NCBI RefSeq assembly: GCF_037042905.1
Contig: NW_026974141.1
Location: 953,001-1,017,000 of the forward strand
DNA from: Lytechinus pictus
Taxonomy: Eukaryota > Echinodermata > Echinoidea > Temnopleuroida > Toxopneustidae
Direction of reading: 5' to 3'
DNA length: 64,000 bases
In this document: one piece after another, positions 47,201 to 58,766 of the stretch
Position numbering within the stretch: position 1 is the stretch's first letter
Layout of the letters: every line of letters starts with the position of its first letter
The notes under the pieces: generated by a model
Database searches by the model: none
The model's input: the letters and a program-made list of their open reading frames with translations, nothing else
Told to the model about the DNA's origin: nothing
Made by a program: the position numbers and the translations under genes

Positions 47201-50200
47201 TGATTCGGCGGATAGTCCCTATAACCATTGCAAGAAAGCAAAACATAATTTCGTAATGACCTGGGCTGATTGGCACTTTGCGAGAAATGTCTCGTTTTTA
47301 TACTTTCGGCCATGCAATCTAAAGCACTTTAAAAAAAATCTTTCTAACAGTAGTTTATTAATTTTAAGAATTAAAAAAATGTAGTTTCTGTGTTGAAAAC
47401 GGAGGGAAGATTAGAGAAGCCTTTCGGCTCTCAATCCAGCTCCTCTTCCTCCTCCTTTTGTATATACCATCCCTTTATCTTTCTTATTTCTAATAGTAAT
47501 TCCTGTTTTTATCGTGTAAATATTAAGTTTTTACCTTTTATCATAATGGGATCCTACTATAAGCTTTCCAGCTGTCCGAGATTACTGATTTTAATGCTAC
47601 TGTATTTTATTTTGGTGACTGTATTCAATACAGTCAATAAATTGATTTTATTAGCCAATCTGGCTAAACAAATTCAATTCATCGATCAATCAGTCAATTT
47701 TCTGCTGGTCCCATTAGCCCCCTTTCTCTGCTACTGACTATAGGTGATAGAGGGAGGGGGGGGGGGAATAATCATCATCTCACCGTGCTCACTGCCGCCC
47801 CAGACAAGTGTGTTTGATATATTTTAATTGCAAGGGCTTCTCCTCCTCCTTCTATATCTCCCTGTTCTCTCTTTCTTTGTTTTTGCTTTTATATATCTCA
47901 AAGATCAGCTCTCCCTATTTAAATTTCCACTGTCTTCTATTATTCATTCCCTCCTGTTATGGTCAAGCTTCCTCAAATAAAGCTTGCCCTAATAATATTT
48001 GCCCCTCTGTCATTCTACCGGCCTGCAATCTCCTTTTGGCCCCTTAATTCTTTTTTTCTCTCGGCCTCGACCCCTCCCCAATCTATTTCATCCAACCCTT
48101 TTCACTCCCCCAACTCACCATGATTATAATTTATAATCACAAGAGCCTGGTAAAATAGGCATATTGAAGGTCTTACTTTCATTTTAACAAATAATTTGAG
48201 TGCCCCCCCCCCGGCGGTCATGCAGGTCGGCTTCATATGTTCCATAATGGTGTAGGCGGTCGTGGAATTTACAAAACATATAGTTGTTTTATATTTTCTG
48301 TTTAACATATACCGAGATGCTGATGACATTGGACAAACTTAACACGATATTTCCCAAACCTATATTTTAACTATACAGTCAATGTTCTTGACATCAAGTT
48401 GACTTATTGTAATTAAGGAAAGAAATAATAATCACCGAAAATGAAATAATTTATGTGTCAGGTATATTCCAAGCATTTTTAGACATCGGTAAAGTATGAA
48501 TTTCATAGACTGAGTATCAAAATAAAACACTTAAACTGCACAGTGGTCATCGCGAGGGGAAAAGGTACGTAAAATATACCACCTGACTCCAGTATCGGAC
48601 TGGATAATCTGAACGGACAGCCAGGGCGATCAGCCTCGTCTGCACACGCTAAAATTTAGCATTATGCGGCTCGCGTGCTAAGAATGAACTTGATTTGTCA
48701 GTTCATTACGTAACTCATCGTGAAAAATGTTATCCAACATTGATTGCTACACTCGTAATATTTAATGTTATGTACGATATACACAAAATTATGAGATGAT
48801 AACCCTTCTTCGGGAGAACAATGGTATAGTAGTTCGAATCTAACTATTTTCTTTTAGAAATATAACAAAAAACAACCTGATTTTGAAGGCCTAAAATTTT
48901 CTTATGAATGATGGAGAAAATAAGCTACCAACGTTACCAGGTCGGGAAAATTCTATTTAATGTATTAAGATATTTTTTAAAACAACAAAAAATTATGGGG
49001 ATATTGAAAATAAGGATTTTGAAATGCTATATAAAATTTACGCTATATTTTCATAAATTTTGGCATATTGTATCACTCATCAAAATGACTGGTAATTCGC
49101 TTTCTTACACACACTTGCTTATAATTTCGATATAGGTTGATACACCGATAGTCAATATAAATGATAAACATTCATAGTCTTACTAAATTTAAACGATTTC
49201 ATTAGTTTTTAGGATTTTAATATCGCAGACAATTTGGAGAGTGAGCAAGAAGATGCTCGTAAGCGTCGCTAACAAGACTGTTAGGCGACCTACCGCGAGA
49301 GGGCTTTTATAATGGCGGGCTCCACTGAGTTGATACATAGCCTATAGGCGGTTCACGTACGTGCAATGAAACCGACTATCAAAGCTAATACATCACTTTG
49401 AATGGCGAATAATATTCGATTTGAGGTCCGTTTTGTTGAAGTGACTTGGTCATTAAATCAACATTTGGAACTGGGTTAAAGTTTTCTGCTTACTTTTCTT
49501 CTCTTCCCTTTCTTCTTCTTTCGTTCTTTTCTCTCTCTTCTTTCTTTTTATTTGGAAATTGTGTTTAATAAAACTTGCTCCTCTTGTCTCTTTTCTTCTC
49601 TCTTCTATTTCGAATGGAGGTGTTCCTGAGAGATCAGCTGAGAAAGGCAAAGACCGGTCACCTCTTGAGAGCTTGGGAAAGGACAAAAGATCAACCAGCC
49701 GACGAGTATCTGTCATGTGGTAAATACATTTTATGATGATGTATGTGAATGATACTGGTGACGACGACGATAATGATGTGATGATGATGATGAGGATGAT
49801 GATGATGATAATGAGGATGATGTTGGTGGTGATGGTGATGATGATGGTGATGGTGGTGGTGGTGATGATGATGGTGGTGGTGGTGATGATGATGACGATG
49901 ATGATGGTGGTGGTGGTGGTGATGATGATGATGATGATGATGACGATGGTGGTGGTGATGATGATTATGATATGGGGGTTGTTGTTGTTGTTGTTGGTGG
50001 TGGTGGTGACGACGACGATGATGATGAGGATGATGATGACTCCTAGTACTGCAGCCAATAAACTGTAACTTCTCGTTTTGTCCTTCGTAAATTAAATCAG
50101 CTGAATTGGAGACTCCTTTAGCCCAGATACAGAGGGAGCTATACCAGGAACAGATCAAGAGTTATAACACAGCCAACGAAGAGATGAGGACTGCAGTCAC

Positions 50201-51973
50201 ACAGGCAACATTGCAGGTAAATCAAAATGGCCATGCCCCCCCCAAAAAAAAAAAATGTAGAAATATTGACGACCCTGAAAAAAAAAGGAAAGGGAATGAA
50301 AAAGGGTGAAATACGATAATTTGTTCTGAATATTACGTCAATATCTACCAATAAATTACATTTTATATTTAAGAAAAAAAAGTTAAAATTTTTGCTTGCA
50401 CTTCAAATATTCAGGACTAAGAAAAAAAATACAGAAAACGATTGAAAAAGATAGGAAAATATGTAAGATATGATGTTAATTTATTAATATCACGTTAGAA
50501 TACAGATCACAAAATCAAGGTCACATTTTTTGCTCGCTCACTTTGCTCCCTCGGGATAAAAAAAAACGTTGCCACTGACACGACATGTAGTAACCCCTCT
50601 ATTTTGGGGTTCATTACGCAAATGTCCTTTGATTTTTGAAGTAAACAAAATATAGTATTTGATATAATTTTTTTTTTGGAGGGGGTGGTATTTTTTTCCC
50701 GCGCTCATTCCTCTAATAGAACACATAAATGTTCTTTATCCAGGAACAAGCTCTCCGTGGTCAGGCTCGCCAGGTCCAGCAGACGTACAACGGCCTGGAG
50801 CAGAACATCGCCAACCTATCCAATGAACTTGTTGGGCTCCAGAACAGACAACATCACTTGCAGAATGCTATGATGGAAGAACGGGTTGCAAAAGAGGCCG
50901 CACAGCGTGAACATGAGAGGATCTATCGCAGAAGTGAGCTTTTTCTTTGGAATATAATTTTTGAAAAAAGATGTGATCATTTAAACGTGGAACGCATGTG
51001 ATTTTAACCAAACCGTTGTCTTTGAACATGTTATTTTCATCATTTGCTTATCGTGCTTCTGGTTCTGATCTTCCGAGTAAAACGCGCCCAAGATGTCATA
51101 GCTATTTCTGAAATATTTAGGAATAAGTTTTTAATGAGTTTTGCACAAAAAAAATGATATTTACCATTTAAACATTTTTGCCTAACAGGTAGTAGTGACG
51201 TTATCGACGCCAACAACGACATTCTGAGGGAGAGCCACATTCGACGACCAAGACAGCCCGAATGGACATCAGATCAATCTGCCTCGACGTCATCAAGCGA
51301 AGATATCCCAACATCGGGTCTCTACCAACACGAAGGTGGGCAGCGATGGTGGTCGCAAAGGGGGAGCAGGCAGCGTGAATATGATTACATCCAGCCTCCC
51401 CCATGGCGGAGAGGCTACAGACCATCAGGTGGGCGGCGCTTCGGGTTTGGTCAACGGCCAAATTGGAGGAGCAACCACGGTAACTGGAGATGGAGCGAGA
51501 CGCGAGATGGACCACGCCCATGGGAGCGTCGAAGACCACCGCCACATGTGAACCGCCCATTTGTTGACCGACCACGCCCACCTCCCCCGGCGCCGTTCAC
51601 GCCTCCGTTTAAAAGAGAGACGGAGGTTATGCTGACGCAGTACTTCCATGAGATGGGACGAGTGGAGAATCTCCTGCGGGAACGCGGTTTCGCCAAGGGT
51701 CCTGCGGCTACCGCGCCGGTCGCGCCCTACCGCCCTCATCCGACGCGGTACCAGCGTTACTCCGGTTATCACCGCGGAGGATGGGATCAGAGGATGGGAT
51801 CCAGGTCGTTGCCGTCAATGAGAGGATATGGGTTTCCATACCGTGAACGATCTCAACGAAGCGCCGATTGGTTTGACACAAGCCGATCGCAAACCAATAA
51901 CCAGATGAGCCAAAGGCACTCTGAGGAAGAGATGCCAGCCACTACTGTTGTACATGCTGCTGCTTCGGCTTAG
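41249..51973 (+). CDS. Unrecognised protein: acidic N-half, coiled coil, Arg/Pro/Trp-rich tail
   Basis: Nine exons: 41249-41573, 42299-42505, 42872-43216, 43928-43999, 44599-44807, 49620-49719, 50101-50216, 50744-50933 and 51189-51973 (stop TAG). Phases close throughout, giving about 782 residues. I do not recognise the family. Residues 1-316 are acidic and Ser/Pro-rich, probably disordered. About 325-520 is helical with coiled-coil character (AQADFLENSLNCLETTLDRM; ARQVQQTYNGLEQNIANLSN). About 522-782 is rich in Arg, Trp, Gly and Pro (RRGYRPSGGRRFGFGQRPNW, RPRPPPPAPF), reminiscent of RNA-binding or phase-separating tails; that is inference only. A short amphipathic stretch follows (FKRETEVMLTQYFHEMGRVE). 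Exon 6 (100 nt) is the least certain but is the only frame that joins both neighbours. Exons before 41249 cannot be excluded. Confidence 0.75.
41640..42180. repeat. GAT- and GAA-rich low complexity in intron 1
   Basis: Imperfect GAT repeats at 41640-41960 pass into GAA/GAC repeats at 42000-42175. Predicted Ser-, Phe- and Lys-rich ORFs here are artefacts. Confidence 0.9.
42868..42874 (+). promoter_or_regulatory. NAGNAG tandem splice acceptor
   Basis: Exon 3 of the gene is preceded by TTAGCAG, so either AG (42871 or 42874) can be used without changing frame. The choice adds or drops one residue at the junction (GAESD-type versus GESD-type). Confidence 0.55.
45100..45665. mobile_element. Second copy of the 794-bp palindrome family, left arm damaged
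   Basis: The right part (45290-45665, ending CATTCTCCTTTAA with TTAA at 45662-45665) matches 40498-40884 closely. The left arm is shortened and diverged before about 45180. It lies in the long intron between exons 5 and 6 of the gene at 41249-51973. Confidence 0.75.
45945..49370. mobile_element. 3.4-kb element with long (>1 kb) terminal inverted repeats
   Basis: The left arm (about 45945-47060) is inverted in the right arm (about 48300-49370), centred near 47655. Examples: GTAAGGCTATGAATGTTTAT at 46124 and ATAAACATTCATAGTCTTAC at 49183; CACGTACGT near both ends. The arms differ by many substitutions, so the insertion is old. The central 47.2-48.2 kb is CT-rich and has no transposase-like ORF. 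It sits in the long intron between exons 5 and 6 of the unrecognised gene. Confidence 0.75.
49733..50045. repeat. GAT/GGT imperfect microsatellite
   Basis: About 310 bp of GATGAT and GGTGGT triplets, starting 14 bp after the exon 6 donor. The His-rich and Ile/Thr-rich ORFs on the other strand are artefacts. Confidence 0.9.
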
Positions 51974-51984
51974 GTCATTTTACT

Positions 51985-52455
51985 GGTTACACTTCGTAAT
52001 TCCGAAGGTTCGTAATTCCGAAGGTTCTTTATTCCGAAGGTTCGTAAATCCGAAACACGTAAATTGCCTATACCTCGATGTTCGTTAATCCGAAAACGTA
52101 AAAGGGTTCGTTAATCCGAACATTTGTGGCGTTATTCCGAAGGTTCGTTATTCCGAAGGTTCGATAATCCGAAAACAAAATTAGGTTCGATGTTCCGAAG
52201 GTTCGTTAATCCGAAAACGAAATAAGGTTCGTTGTTCCGAAGGTTCGTTAGTCCGAAAACGAAATAAGGTTCGTTAATCATTTAGTTTTCGGACTAACGA
52301 ACCTTCGGAATTACGAACCTCATTTCGTTTTCGGATTAACGAACCTTCGGAACTACGAACCTCACTTCGTTTTCGGACTATCGAACCTTCGGAATTACGA
52401 ACCTTCGGAAATACGAACCTTCGGAATAACGAAGCTTCGGAATTACGAATGTATG
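51985..52455. mobile_element. Foldback element, second full copy, inverted
   Basis: Reverse-complement orientation of 7019-7472: starts GGTTACACTTCGTAATTCC and ends GGAATTACGAATGTATGCG. It starts only 12 bp after the TAG of the unrecognised gene, so it should be transcribed in that mRNA's 3' UTR as a long hairpin unless the transcript ends first. Confidence 0.8.
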
Positions 52456-52623
52456 CGATTCTACTTACCTGACGATTTCATGAAAGATTAAAAATACACT
52501 GAGATGAAAGGGGAAGGGAAAATAAGTCATAAAGGCGGGAGGCCTCATTACTGGAAGACTTGTAACAGTTATATGTGAGGTTCAGAAATTCAAGCACAAC
52601 TCCCAAATATTCGCTTCAGCCAT

Positions 52624-52937
52624 CAGGGAAACGGGACTTGTCGGACGTTTTATCCGACAAATCCTGTTCCATCCGAAAGTTACAGTTACAATGCCTTTTC
52701 AGCCAATCAAGATCTGGGTTCCGTAACACAAAGATTAGCGATGAATAGCAAATATGAGAGAACACTTCTGATTCGTTCCTGGTCAGTATTTCGCGCCAAA
52801 TGCATGTGTGATATTAATTTTGATTGGTCATTTTAATAATTTAGCGATTGATCGCTAATCCTTGTGTTACGGAGCCAAGAAGAGTTGTCAGATCCGACAA
52901 CTTGTAGGACAAATAATGTTGATGAAACGCTTCCCTG
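52624..52937. mobile_element. Hairpin MITE split by a second hairpin MITE
   Basis: The outer ends CAGGGAAACGGGAC and CGCTTCCCTG are inverted and match the family at 37694-37845. At 52714-52879 a copy of the 29416-29578 family (CTGGGTTCCGTAACACAAAG ... CCTTGTGTTACGGAGCCAAG) has inserted after AGCCAATCAAG. Order of events: outer first, inner later. Confidence 0.75.
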
Positions 52938-54267
52938 GTTGGTTGAATCTATTGTGATTGAATTTTGAAATTGCGTTTGATCGTAGCCATTTGTTTAACG
53001 GGCCCCCGCGGGTCTTGTGAAGTTACTTATGGCTTTATAGCAAAGGCAAAAGTGGCAAAATGATGACAATAGAATATCCCGAACCCCTCGAAGTAAACTT
53101 TATGGGGGTACTTAAAAACCTCGTGAGCAGGTGGGCTATGAGACATGAACAAGATCCGGAATTCTAGTCCTTTCCAACGGATCCAGCGTGTGAGTTATAA
53201 TCATTTTTTTACAGTTAAACGTATGCATGTATTTTCATCATTAGGTGTATAAAATCAATAACAGATTTACAAAGGAATGAACAATGAAATATCTCTGAAA
53301 ATATGTTAAAACATCGTTAAATGAATAATTACGTTCATACTGATAATGTATTAATTTTACTCAAGCAATGAAATGTATACTTCCTTATACTAGGATGAGT
53401 TTATTGCACAGTGATTAATGCAAAAATAGAAGAAAAAAAATAAACAGATAGGGCCTGTATAATCTACTTTTTTAACAAAGGTAAATTTCATCAAATTTGT
53501 ATATTGGTAGATATGTTTATTTTTTTAGATATGTGACAGATTTACAGATAATTATGTATATACATATATGGATAGAAACATATAAATATAAAATGATAAA
53601 TACAGATAAAAATAAAAGTTATGAAAGGTTATTTATTTTAAATTTGTTTATTAAAATGATTACTGATGAAAAAGATGATAGCAACATTCCTCTAGAGTAA
53701 TCGTTGGTGTTGATTAATGATAAATGAAAAATATTATATTTGTTTACTTTTTTCCTGAATATATATCTTCATGTTTGTAAAAACGGCATTTTGCTAAACT
53801 AGCTTCAGACAAATATTCACTCTGTTTACTCGTGGGTAATCCTCCGACTGTCGTTTGTCGATATTTCGGTGAAAAAAAAGGGTCAACGTTTTCCAGTGAC
53901 TTTTCACATTTTATAGTAGATATCTTTCGGAGTATTGACACCTATTTACCTCCCGCCTCTTCCAGCTTATCTCCAATCCCTCATTTGTAACAAATGATCA
54001 TTATACTTTCCATACATAATTCCATAGTGTACAACGAATTAAATGAAGATTGATGTGTATGTATTGCCAGTATGTGTATCGTTAAATCTATGTCAACTTA
54101 ATTATATTCGAATATCTTATTTTATCGTCATTTTAGAGTTTAATTTTGTTTTGATATTGTTTAATCGCTTCAACTTGTATGATAAGTGAGCATGAAATGA
54201 ATTGCAGTCTATTGTAATTCCATGCAGAGCTAACTTAATGTCAAATCTGCATAGAATAGAACTTTTG
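52938..54267. other. AT-rich stretch, no gene recognised
   Basis: A 65-codon minus-strand ORF (53744-53941) has fairly normal composition but no recognisable motif, so it is not annotated. AATAAA at about 53440 could serve the upstream gene. Confidence 0.45.
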
Positions 54268-54490
54268 CATGGTTTACATAAAAAGTATTATAAAACATTT
54301 AAGTAATGAGTGTGTGACATCATCGACTCTTTCATATGCATGCCACTCGTGTGAGGCTTGTTGTGAAAATAGATACTTTGAAATGTCATTATACATCCGA
54401 TTTGATGGTTTGTTTTTTCAGCATTGTGCTTATTTTACTTTCGTCTATTTATTCAAATCAAATTTCATTTGTGGTGGACTTCACCTTAAT
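54268..54490. mobile_element. Partial AAGTCCACCC-family MITE
   Basis: It matches the right half of 35274-35883 (GAGTGTGTGACATCATCGAC; GTGGTGGACTTCACCTTAA). The left half is missing. Confidence 0.65.
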
Positions 54491-54629
54491 TAATGAAAAT
54501 AGAGAATAGCAATGAGAAGTATTAATAGGGAAGGAGAGTGACTGCAGGGAGAAAGACATGGATGTATTTAAGATGATTCCGGCATAAAGAGGCAAGAATT
54601 CGTAAAATGTTTAAAGACCACCGTACACC

Positions 54630-56385
54630 TTAAGGACGTTCCACAGTTAAAGTGAAATCCATGTCATTTTCACCAAACTTTGCACATAGATACTTTAAAA
54701 CCTTAATATTTGAAATATGCAAAAATCAACATAGGTCCATGTGCTTGATTTTTTGCTATAGAGCTTCAAAGTTCACCCAAATTGATGTTCTTAAGAATTG
54801 CGCATTCAAAAGAATTTGGCATTTTTAGACCGCCCAAGATTACTGCAATGAGTTTAAACCTCTATTACTCATTCAAAATACATGAAAAAGTAATCAAATT
54901 TCGCAAGAGAGTTAATAGTTGTATCGTTAGAATGGAGAATCTATTTATAGTGCTATTTGTTTGCAATTTTAAGTTTAACAGCACTATTAGTTCTTAAAAA
55001 TGGCGTAAAAGATAACAAAATCCCAATCTAGTACAATAAATGATGCACTTTATTCAAAATCCATGTCATTTTCACCAAAATTTGCAGAGTTGTAGAGGAA
55101 GGTATACCTTAAGGCCACCGCACACCTTACGACCCGACTGGTCGGCGACTGGCTTGCGACTGGGTGAGGGGAAATGAATCGCAAGGTAGTCATAAGCCTC
55201 GACACCGCACACCTTGCGATCCGATTTGCGACTCACGCATGCGCTTTTTGCTTTTTGGCATAACAACAAAAAGAATGCGTTTACTACTGCGTATGCGCGT
55301 TGTTTATCATATACGCGTCGTGCAACTCTGCTGTCTGATTGGCTGGAATTTGGATTGAGCTTGCGATCCAGTCATAAGGATTCGACATGTCAAATCCTTC
55401 CGATTTTCCTTGCGACTTGTCTCTGACCGGTCTGCAACTCGAAGCTGACTAGAGCTGTGACGTCACATCTCCCCTCACCCAGTCGCAAGCCAGTCGGCGA
55501 CTGGTCGGGTCGTAAGGTGTGCGGTGGCCTTAAAGGCCACCGCACACCTTACGACCCGACTGGTCGGCGACTGGCTTGCGACTGGGTGAGGGGAGATGAA
55601 TCGCAAGGCAGTCATAAGCCTCGACACCGCACACCTTGCGATCCGATCTGCGACTCACGCATGCGCTTTTTGCTTTTTGGCATAGCATCTGAAAAATTGC
55701 GCTTACTACTGCGTATGCGCGTTGTTTATCATAATACGCATCGTGCAACTCTGCTGTGTGATTGGCTGGAAGTTGGATTGAGCTTGCGATCCAGTCATAA
55801 GGATTCAACATGTCAAATCCTTCCGATTTTCCTTGCGACTTGTCTCTGACCGGTCTGCGACTCTGAAGCTGACATGCGCTGTGACGTCACATCTCCCCTC
55901 ACTCAGTCGCAAGCCAGTCGGCGACTGGTCGGGTCGTAAGGTGTGCGGTGGCCTTAAGATGTACAGACATTAAAAAATAGGGGTTCATGTGCTTGTTTTT
56001 AAACTATCAGCATTTTTATTAGAGAAAATGTGTTTTTTAAAACACCAAAAATGCGCCGAATGCTTTGTATCTATGTGAAGAAAAAAATCAAAACCACTCT
56101 ACCGTTTATTCAAACTCGGGGTAATATTCGTGATTCTTGGCAGCACTGCAGAGTAAAGTATTTTAAAATTGTAGAGAATTTTTTTTTAATGGTCCATTGA
56201 ATAATTCGATTTTTTAGCTTCATGAAATAACGCATCGGATCTGCAGTTATAGTGCAGAAGATGAGAAAAATCAGCTCATACCCGCAGCTAATAATCACCT
56301 GTTCATCCATTGTGACGTCAGCGCGCAGAGTGTAAACTATGCGCAGATCATAATGCGCACAAACATAACTGTCGAACGTCCTTAA
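54630..56385. mobile_element. TTAA element (GGACGTTCCACAGTTA ends) carrying a MITE dimer
   Basis: TTAA at 54630-54633 and 56382-56385 flanks GGACGTTCCACAGTTA and, inverted at the right, TAACTGTCGAACGTCC. The interior repeats CCATGTCATTTTCACCAAA. The dimer at 55109-55957 interrupts it. Just left, TTAAAGACCACCGTACACC (54611) is a stray terminus of the dimer's family. Confidence 0.7.
55109..55957. mobile_element. Head-to-tail dimer of a TTAA MITE (GGCCACCGCACACCTTACGA)
   Basis: Two copies of about 424 bp (55109-55533 and 55530-55957) share the central TTAA. Each has long terminal inverted repeats GGCCACCGCACACCTTACGA ... TCGTAAGGTGTGCGGTGGCC. TTAA stands at 55109, 55530 and 55954. The two copies differ at a scattering of bases. 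Overlapping ORFs on both strands are repeat artefacts. Confidence 0.8.
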
Positions 56386-56446
56386 GGCGACCGCACACCT
56401 TACGATTGGTCTGCGACTCAATTTTGGAATAAAACGTAGTAGATTT

Positions 56447-58766
56447 ATTTTTTTTTTTTTCAATTTGTTTCCCCTCCACAGGGATTTTATTATTATTCAA
56501 AACATAACAAGATATCTTTTCAATGACAAATCAAATTAATAACAACGAAATACAATACAACAGTAATTGTAACAAATATATAAATTGAACTGTCAGGTTA
56601 ACATAATAGTAAACAATTTAAGGAACAAGCAAGGAGTAAATGAACAATAATATTCATATGTATCATTGTACATGGAAAGTGAACTGAACAGATCACTTCA
56701 TGTAAACATGGCACGTAATTGAAACCATTTCTTTGTAAACTTTACCATTTTACAATTTGACTCTGCGATATATTTTTCATTCTTGAAATAATTCTGAAGT
56801 GCAAATTTGATATTATCAAAAACAGGTAATTGATGTTTTACTCTGGAAGTATAGATCATCTGTCGTATCACTATCAATAAACAATTTAATGCATAATTAC
56901 TTGAACCTCTTAAACCAAATAATTTTTCTTTATTAGAGAAAAAAATTCTATTTCCAGTTTTAAGAAATATCCATTGTTCAAACCTGTCCCATATATGTTT
57001 AATACATGTACATTCACAAATTAGATGAGTAACTGTTTCACGGTGTACATTACAAAAAGTACATTCTTTTTGTTGAGCTAAATTAATTTTAAACAATATT
57101 TCATTTGTATATAAAATATGTTGCATTATTTTGAACTGAAACCAACGTAAATTCACATCGGTAGTACAACTGAATCCAATAGAGCAATACGATTGCCATT
57201 GCTTGTCATTCATATCGAATATACACTTCCACTTAAGGAAACTTTTACATTCCACTTTTCTTTTCTTTTTAAGAATCGTATAGATGTGTAAACAACCTTT
57301 ATTATATTTCATAACAAGTGCTATTGTATCAGGGATAATAGGTTCTTGGAACTTGCTAAAGTGTGTGCCATTGCTAAAACCGTCTCTTATAGCATCACAT
57401 AATCCACGGTAAAAAATAAAATTTATTTGAACATTGTATTTTTCCTTAAGGTCATTCAAAGAGAGGAAATTGCCATGTACATCTAAAATATCATTAACAA
57501 AACGAACACCCCTATTATTTAGAGATCTACTGTGAATTGAGCTATTACCTATTTTGATAAAATCATTGTTCCATAAGGGTTGGCAAGGTATATCATTACA
57601 GTGCATAGATAACAGTGTGCTATACGCTAAGAACATTTCTTTCCAAAAAGGATTTTGAATTTCGTGTGCCAGTCTAAAAAAATAGCTATTTCCCATATAA
57701 AGATCCAAGTTTTGCGTTTTATGCAAAAAAGACTGAAAAAGACAAATAATATTACCGTCAATGGAACCGTTTATCATTTTTTTCATCCAAGAAATTTTCA
57801 ATGACTGGCAATGCAGATTTATGTCTATCATTTTTACTCCACCTTCAGAATAACTCTGAGACATTTGATTTCTACTTACTTTATCTGGTTTCTCTCCCCA
57901 TATGAATCTATGAAATTGGGAATTTACATCTTTTAGAAATAACTCACTTGGATTCGGGAGAGAAAGAATTAAGTAGTTCAATTTAGACACAAACAATGAC
58001 TTGACAACCGTAACTCTTCCAAGGACCGTCAGGTAACGTCTTAACCATGAAGTCATTTGACTTTTGATCTCTTTAAACTTTTCATTGTAATTATGCACCG
58101 TCATTTTCTGAAGATCTGTACAAAAATCTATACCTAAATATCTGAAGTATTCATCAAATACCCAATTCAAATTCCTATTGGCAAGAATACAGTCTTTCTT
58201 GTTCTTATATCCTCCAATCCATATTGCATGTGTCTTGGTTATATTAACAGTCAAACCTGATATTGTTTTATATTTTTCCAAGATGTCAAAAGCACTACTC
58301 AATTCTCTTTCTGAACCGTTTAATGTCAGAAGAGTGTCATCTGCATACTGTAATATTTTATGACATTTACCAGAGGGCATCCTCAAACCATCTATTGACG
58401 TTGATTGTCGAAACAAAACGCCAAGTATTTCAGCACATAATAGAAAAATATATGGAGACAATGGATCTCCTTGGCGACAGCCCCGCTCTATTGAAAATCT
58501 GGGAGACAGGTGTCCATTGATTAAAACACAAGATTGAGCATTTTCATAAAACACATCAAACCATTTAACAATGGTCGGACCAAATTTAAAGAAGTGTAGT
58601 ACATTGCGAATAAAGTCATGAGAAATTGAATCGAATGCCTTCTCAAAATCTATAAGTAACAATAAACCGGGAATATCGTTTAATTCAGTATATAATAATA
58701 TATCATATAACAAGCGGATGTTTTCTCCGATAAAGCGTCCGGACATAAACCCTTTCTGATTCTCAT
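56447..58766 (-). mobile_element. 5'-truncated LINE, L1/Tx1-like, with poly(A)
   Basis: A minus-strand retroposon whose 3' end is an A run (T run at about 56447-56460 on the plus strand) and whose 5' end is cut off inside ORF2 at about 58766. The target duplication of about 11-12 bp differs by a one-base indel (56436-56447 and 58767-58778). A truncated 5' end, poly(A) and short target repeats are the marks of target-primed reverse transcription. Confidence 0.88.
56698..58746 (-). CDS. LINE ORF2 fragment: reverse transcriptase
   Basis: 682 codons without a stop; the frame continues a little upstream (QKGFMSGR) to the truncation. RT motifs in order from the N-terminus: LLLIDFEKAFDSISHDF (domain A), GCRQGDPLSPYIFLLCAEIL, LQYADDTLL (catalytic YADD), then LGIDF. 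A C-terminal CTFCNVHRETVTHLICEC Cys/His cluster is typical of L1/Tx1-clade ORF2. The endonuclease and the start of RT are missing, so it cannot move by itself. The open frame shows a recent insertion. Confidence 0.88.
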   Translation of the reverse strand: MSGRFIGENIRLLYDILLYTELNDIPGLLLLIDFEKAFDSISHDFIRNVLHFFKFGPTIVKWFDVFYENAQSCVLINGHLSPRFSIERGCRQGDPLSPYIFLLCAEILGVLFRQSTSIDGLRMPSGKCHKILQYADDTLLTLNGSERELSSAFDILEKYKTISGLTVNITKTHAIWIGGYKNKKDCILANRNLNWVFDEYFRYLGIDFCTDLQKMTVHNYNEKFKEIKSQMTSWLRRYLTVLGRVTVVKSLFVSKLNYLILSLPNPSELFLKDVNSQFHRFIWGEKPDKVSRNQMSQSYSEGGVKMIDINLHCQSLKISWMKKMINGSIDGNIICLFQSFLHKTQNLDLYMGNSYFFRLAHEIQNPFWKEMFLAYSTLLSMHCNDIPCQPLWNNDFIKIGNSSIHSRSLNNRGVRFVNDILDVHGNFLSLNDLKEKYNVQINFIFYRGLCDAIRDGFSNGTHFSKFQEPIIPDTIALVMKYNKGCLHIYTILKKKRKVECKSFLKWKCIFDMNDKQWQSYCSIGFSCTTDVNLRWFQFKIMQHILYTNEILFKINLAQQKECTFCNVHRETVTHLICECTCIKHIWDRFEQWIFLKTGNRIFFSNKEKLFGLRGSSNYALNCLLIVIRQMIYTSRVKHQLPVFDNIKFALQNYFKNEKYIAESNCKMVKFTKKWFQLRAMFT

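Noticed and set aside
49453-50158. His-rich and Ile/Thr-rich minus-strand ORFs
   Set aside because: They come from the GAT/GGT microsatellite and run antisense through an exon of the plus-strand gene.
53744-53941. 65-codon minus-strand ORF of ordinary composition
   Set aside because: No motif, no splice partner and no homologue recognised; length is within chance for AT-rich DNA.
55164-55849. Overlapping 64-130-codon ORFs on both strands
   Set aside because: They repeat because the underlying MITE is a tandem dimer with long inverted ends.
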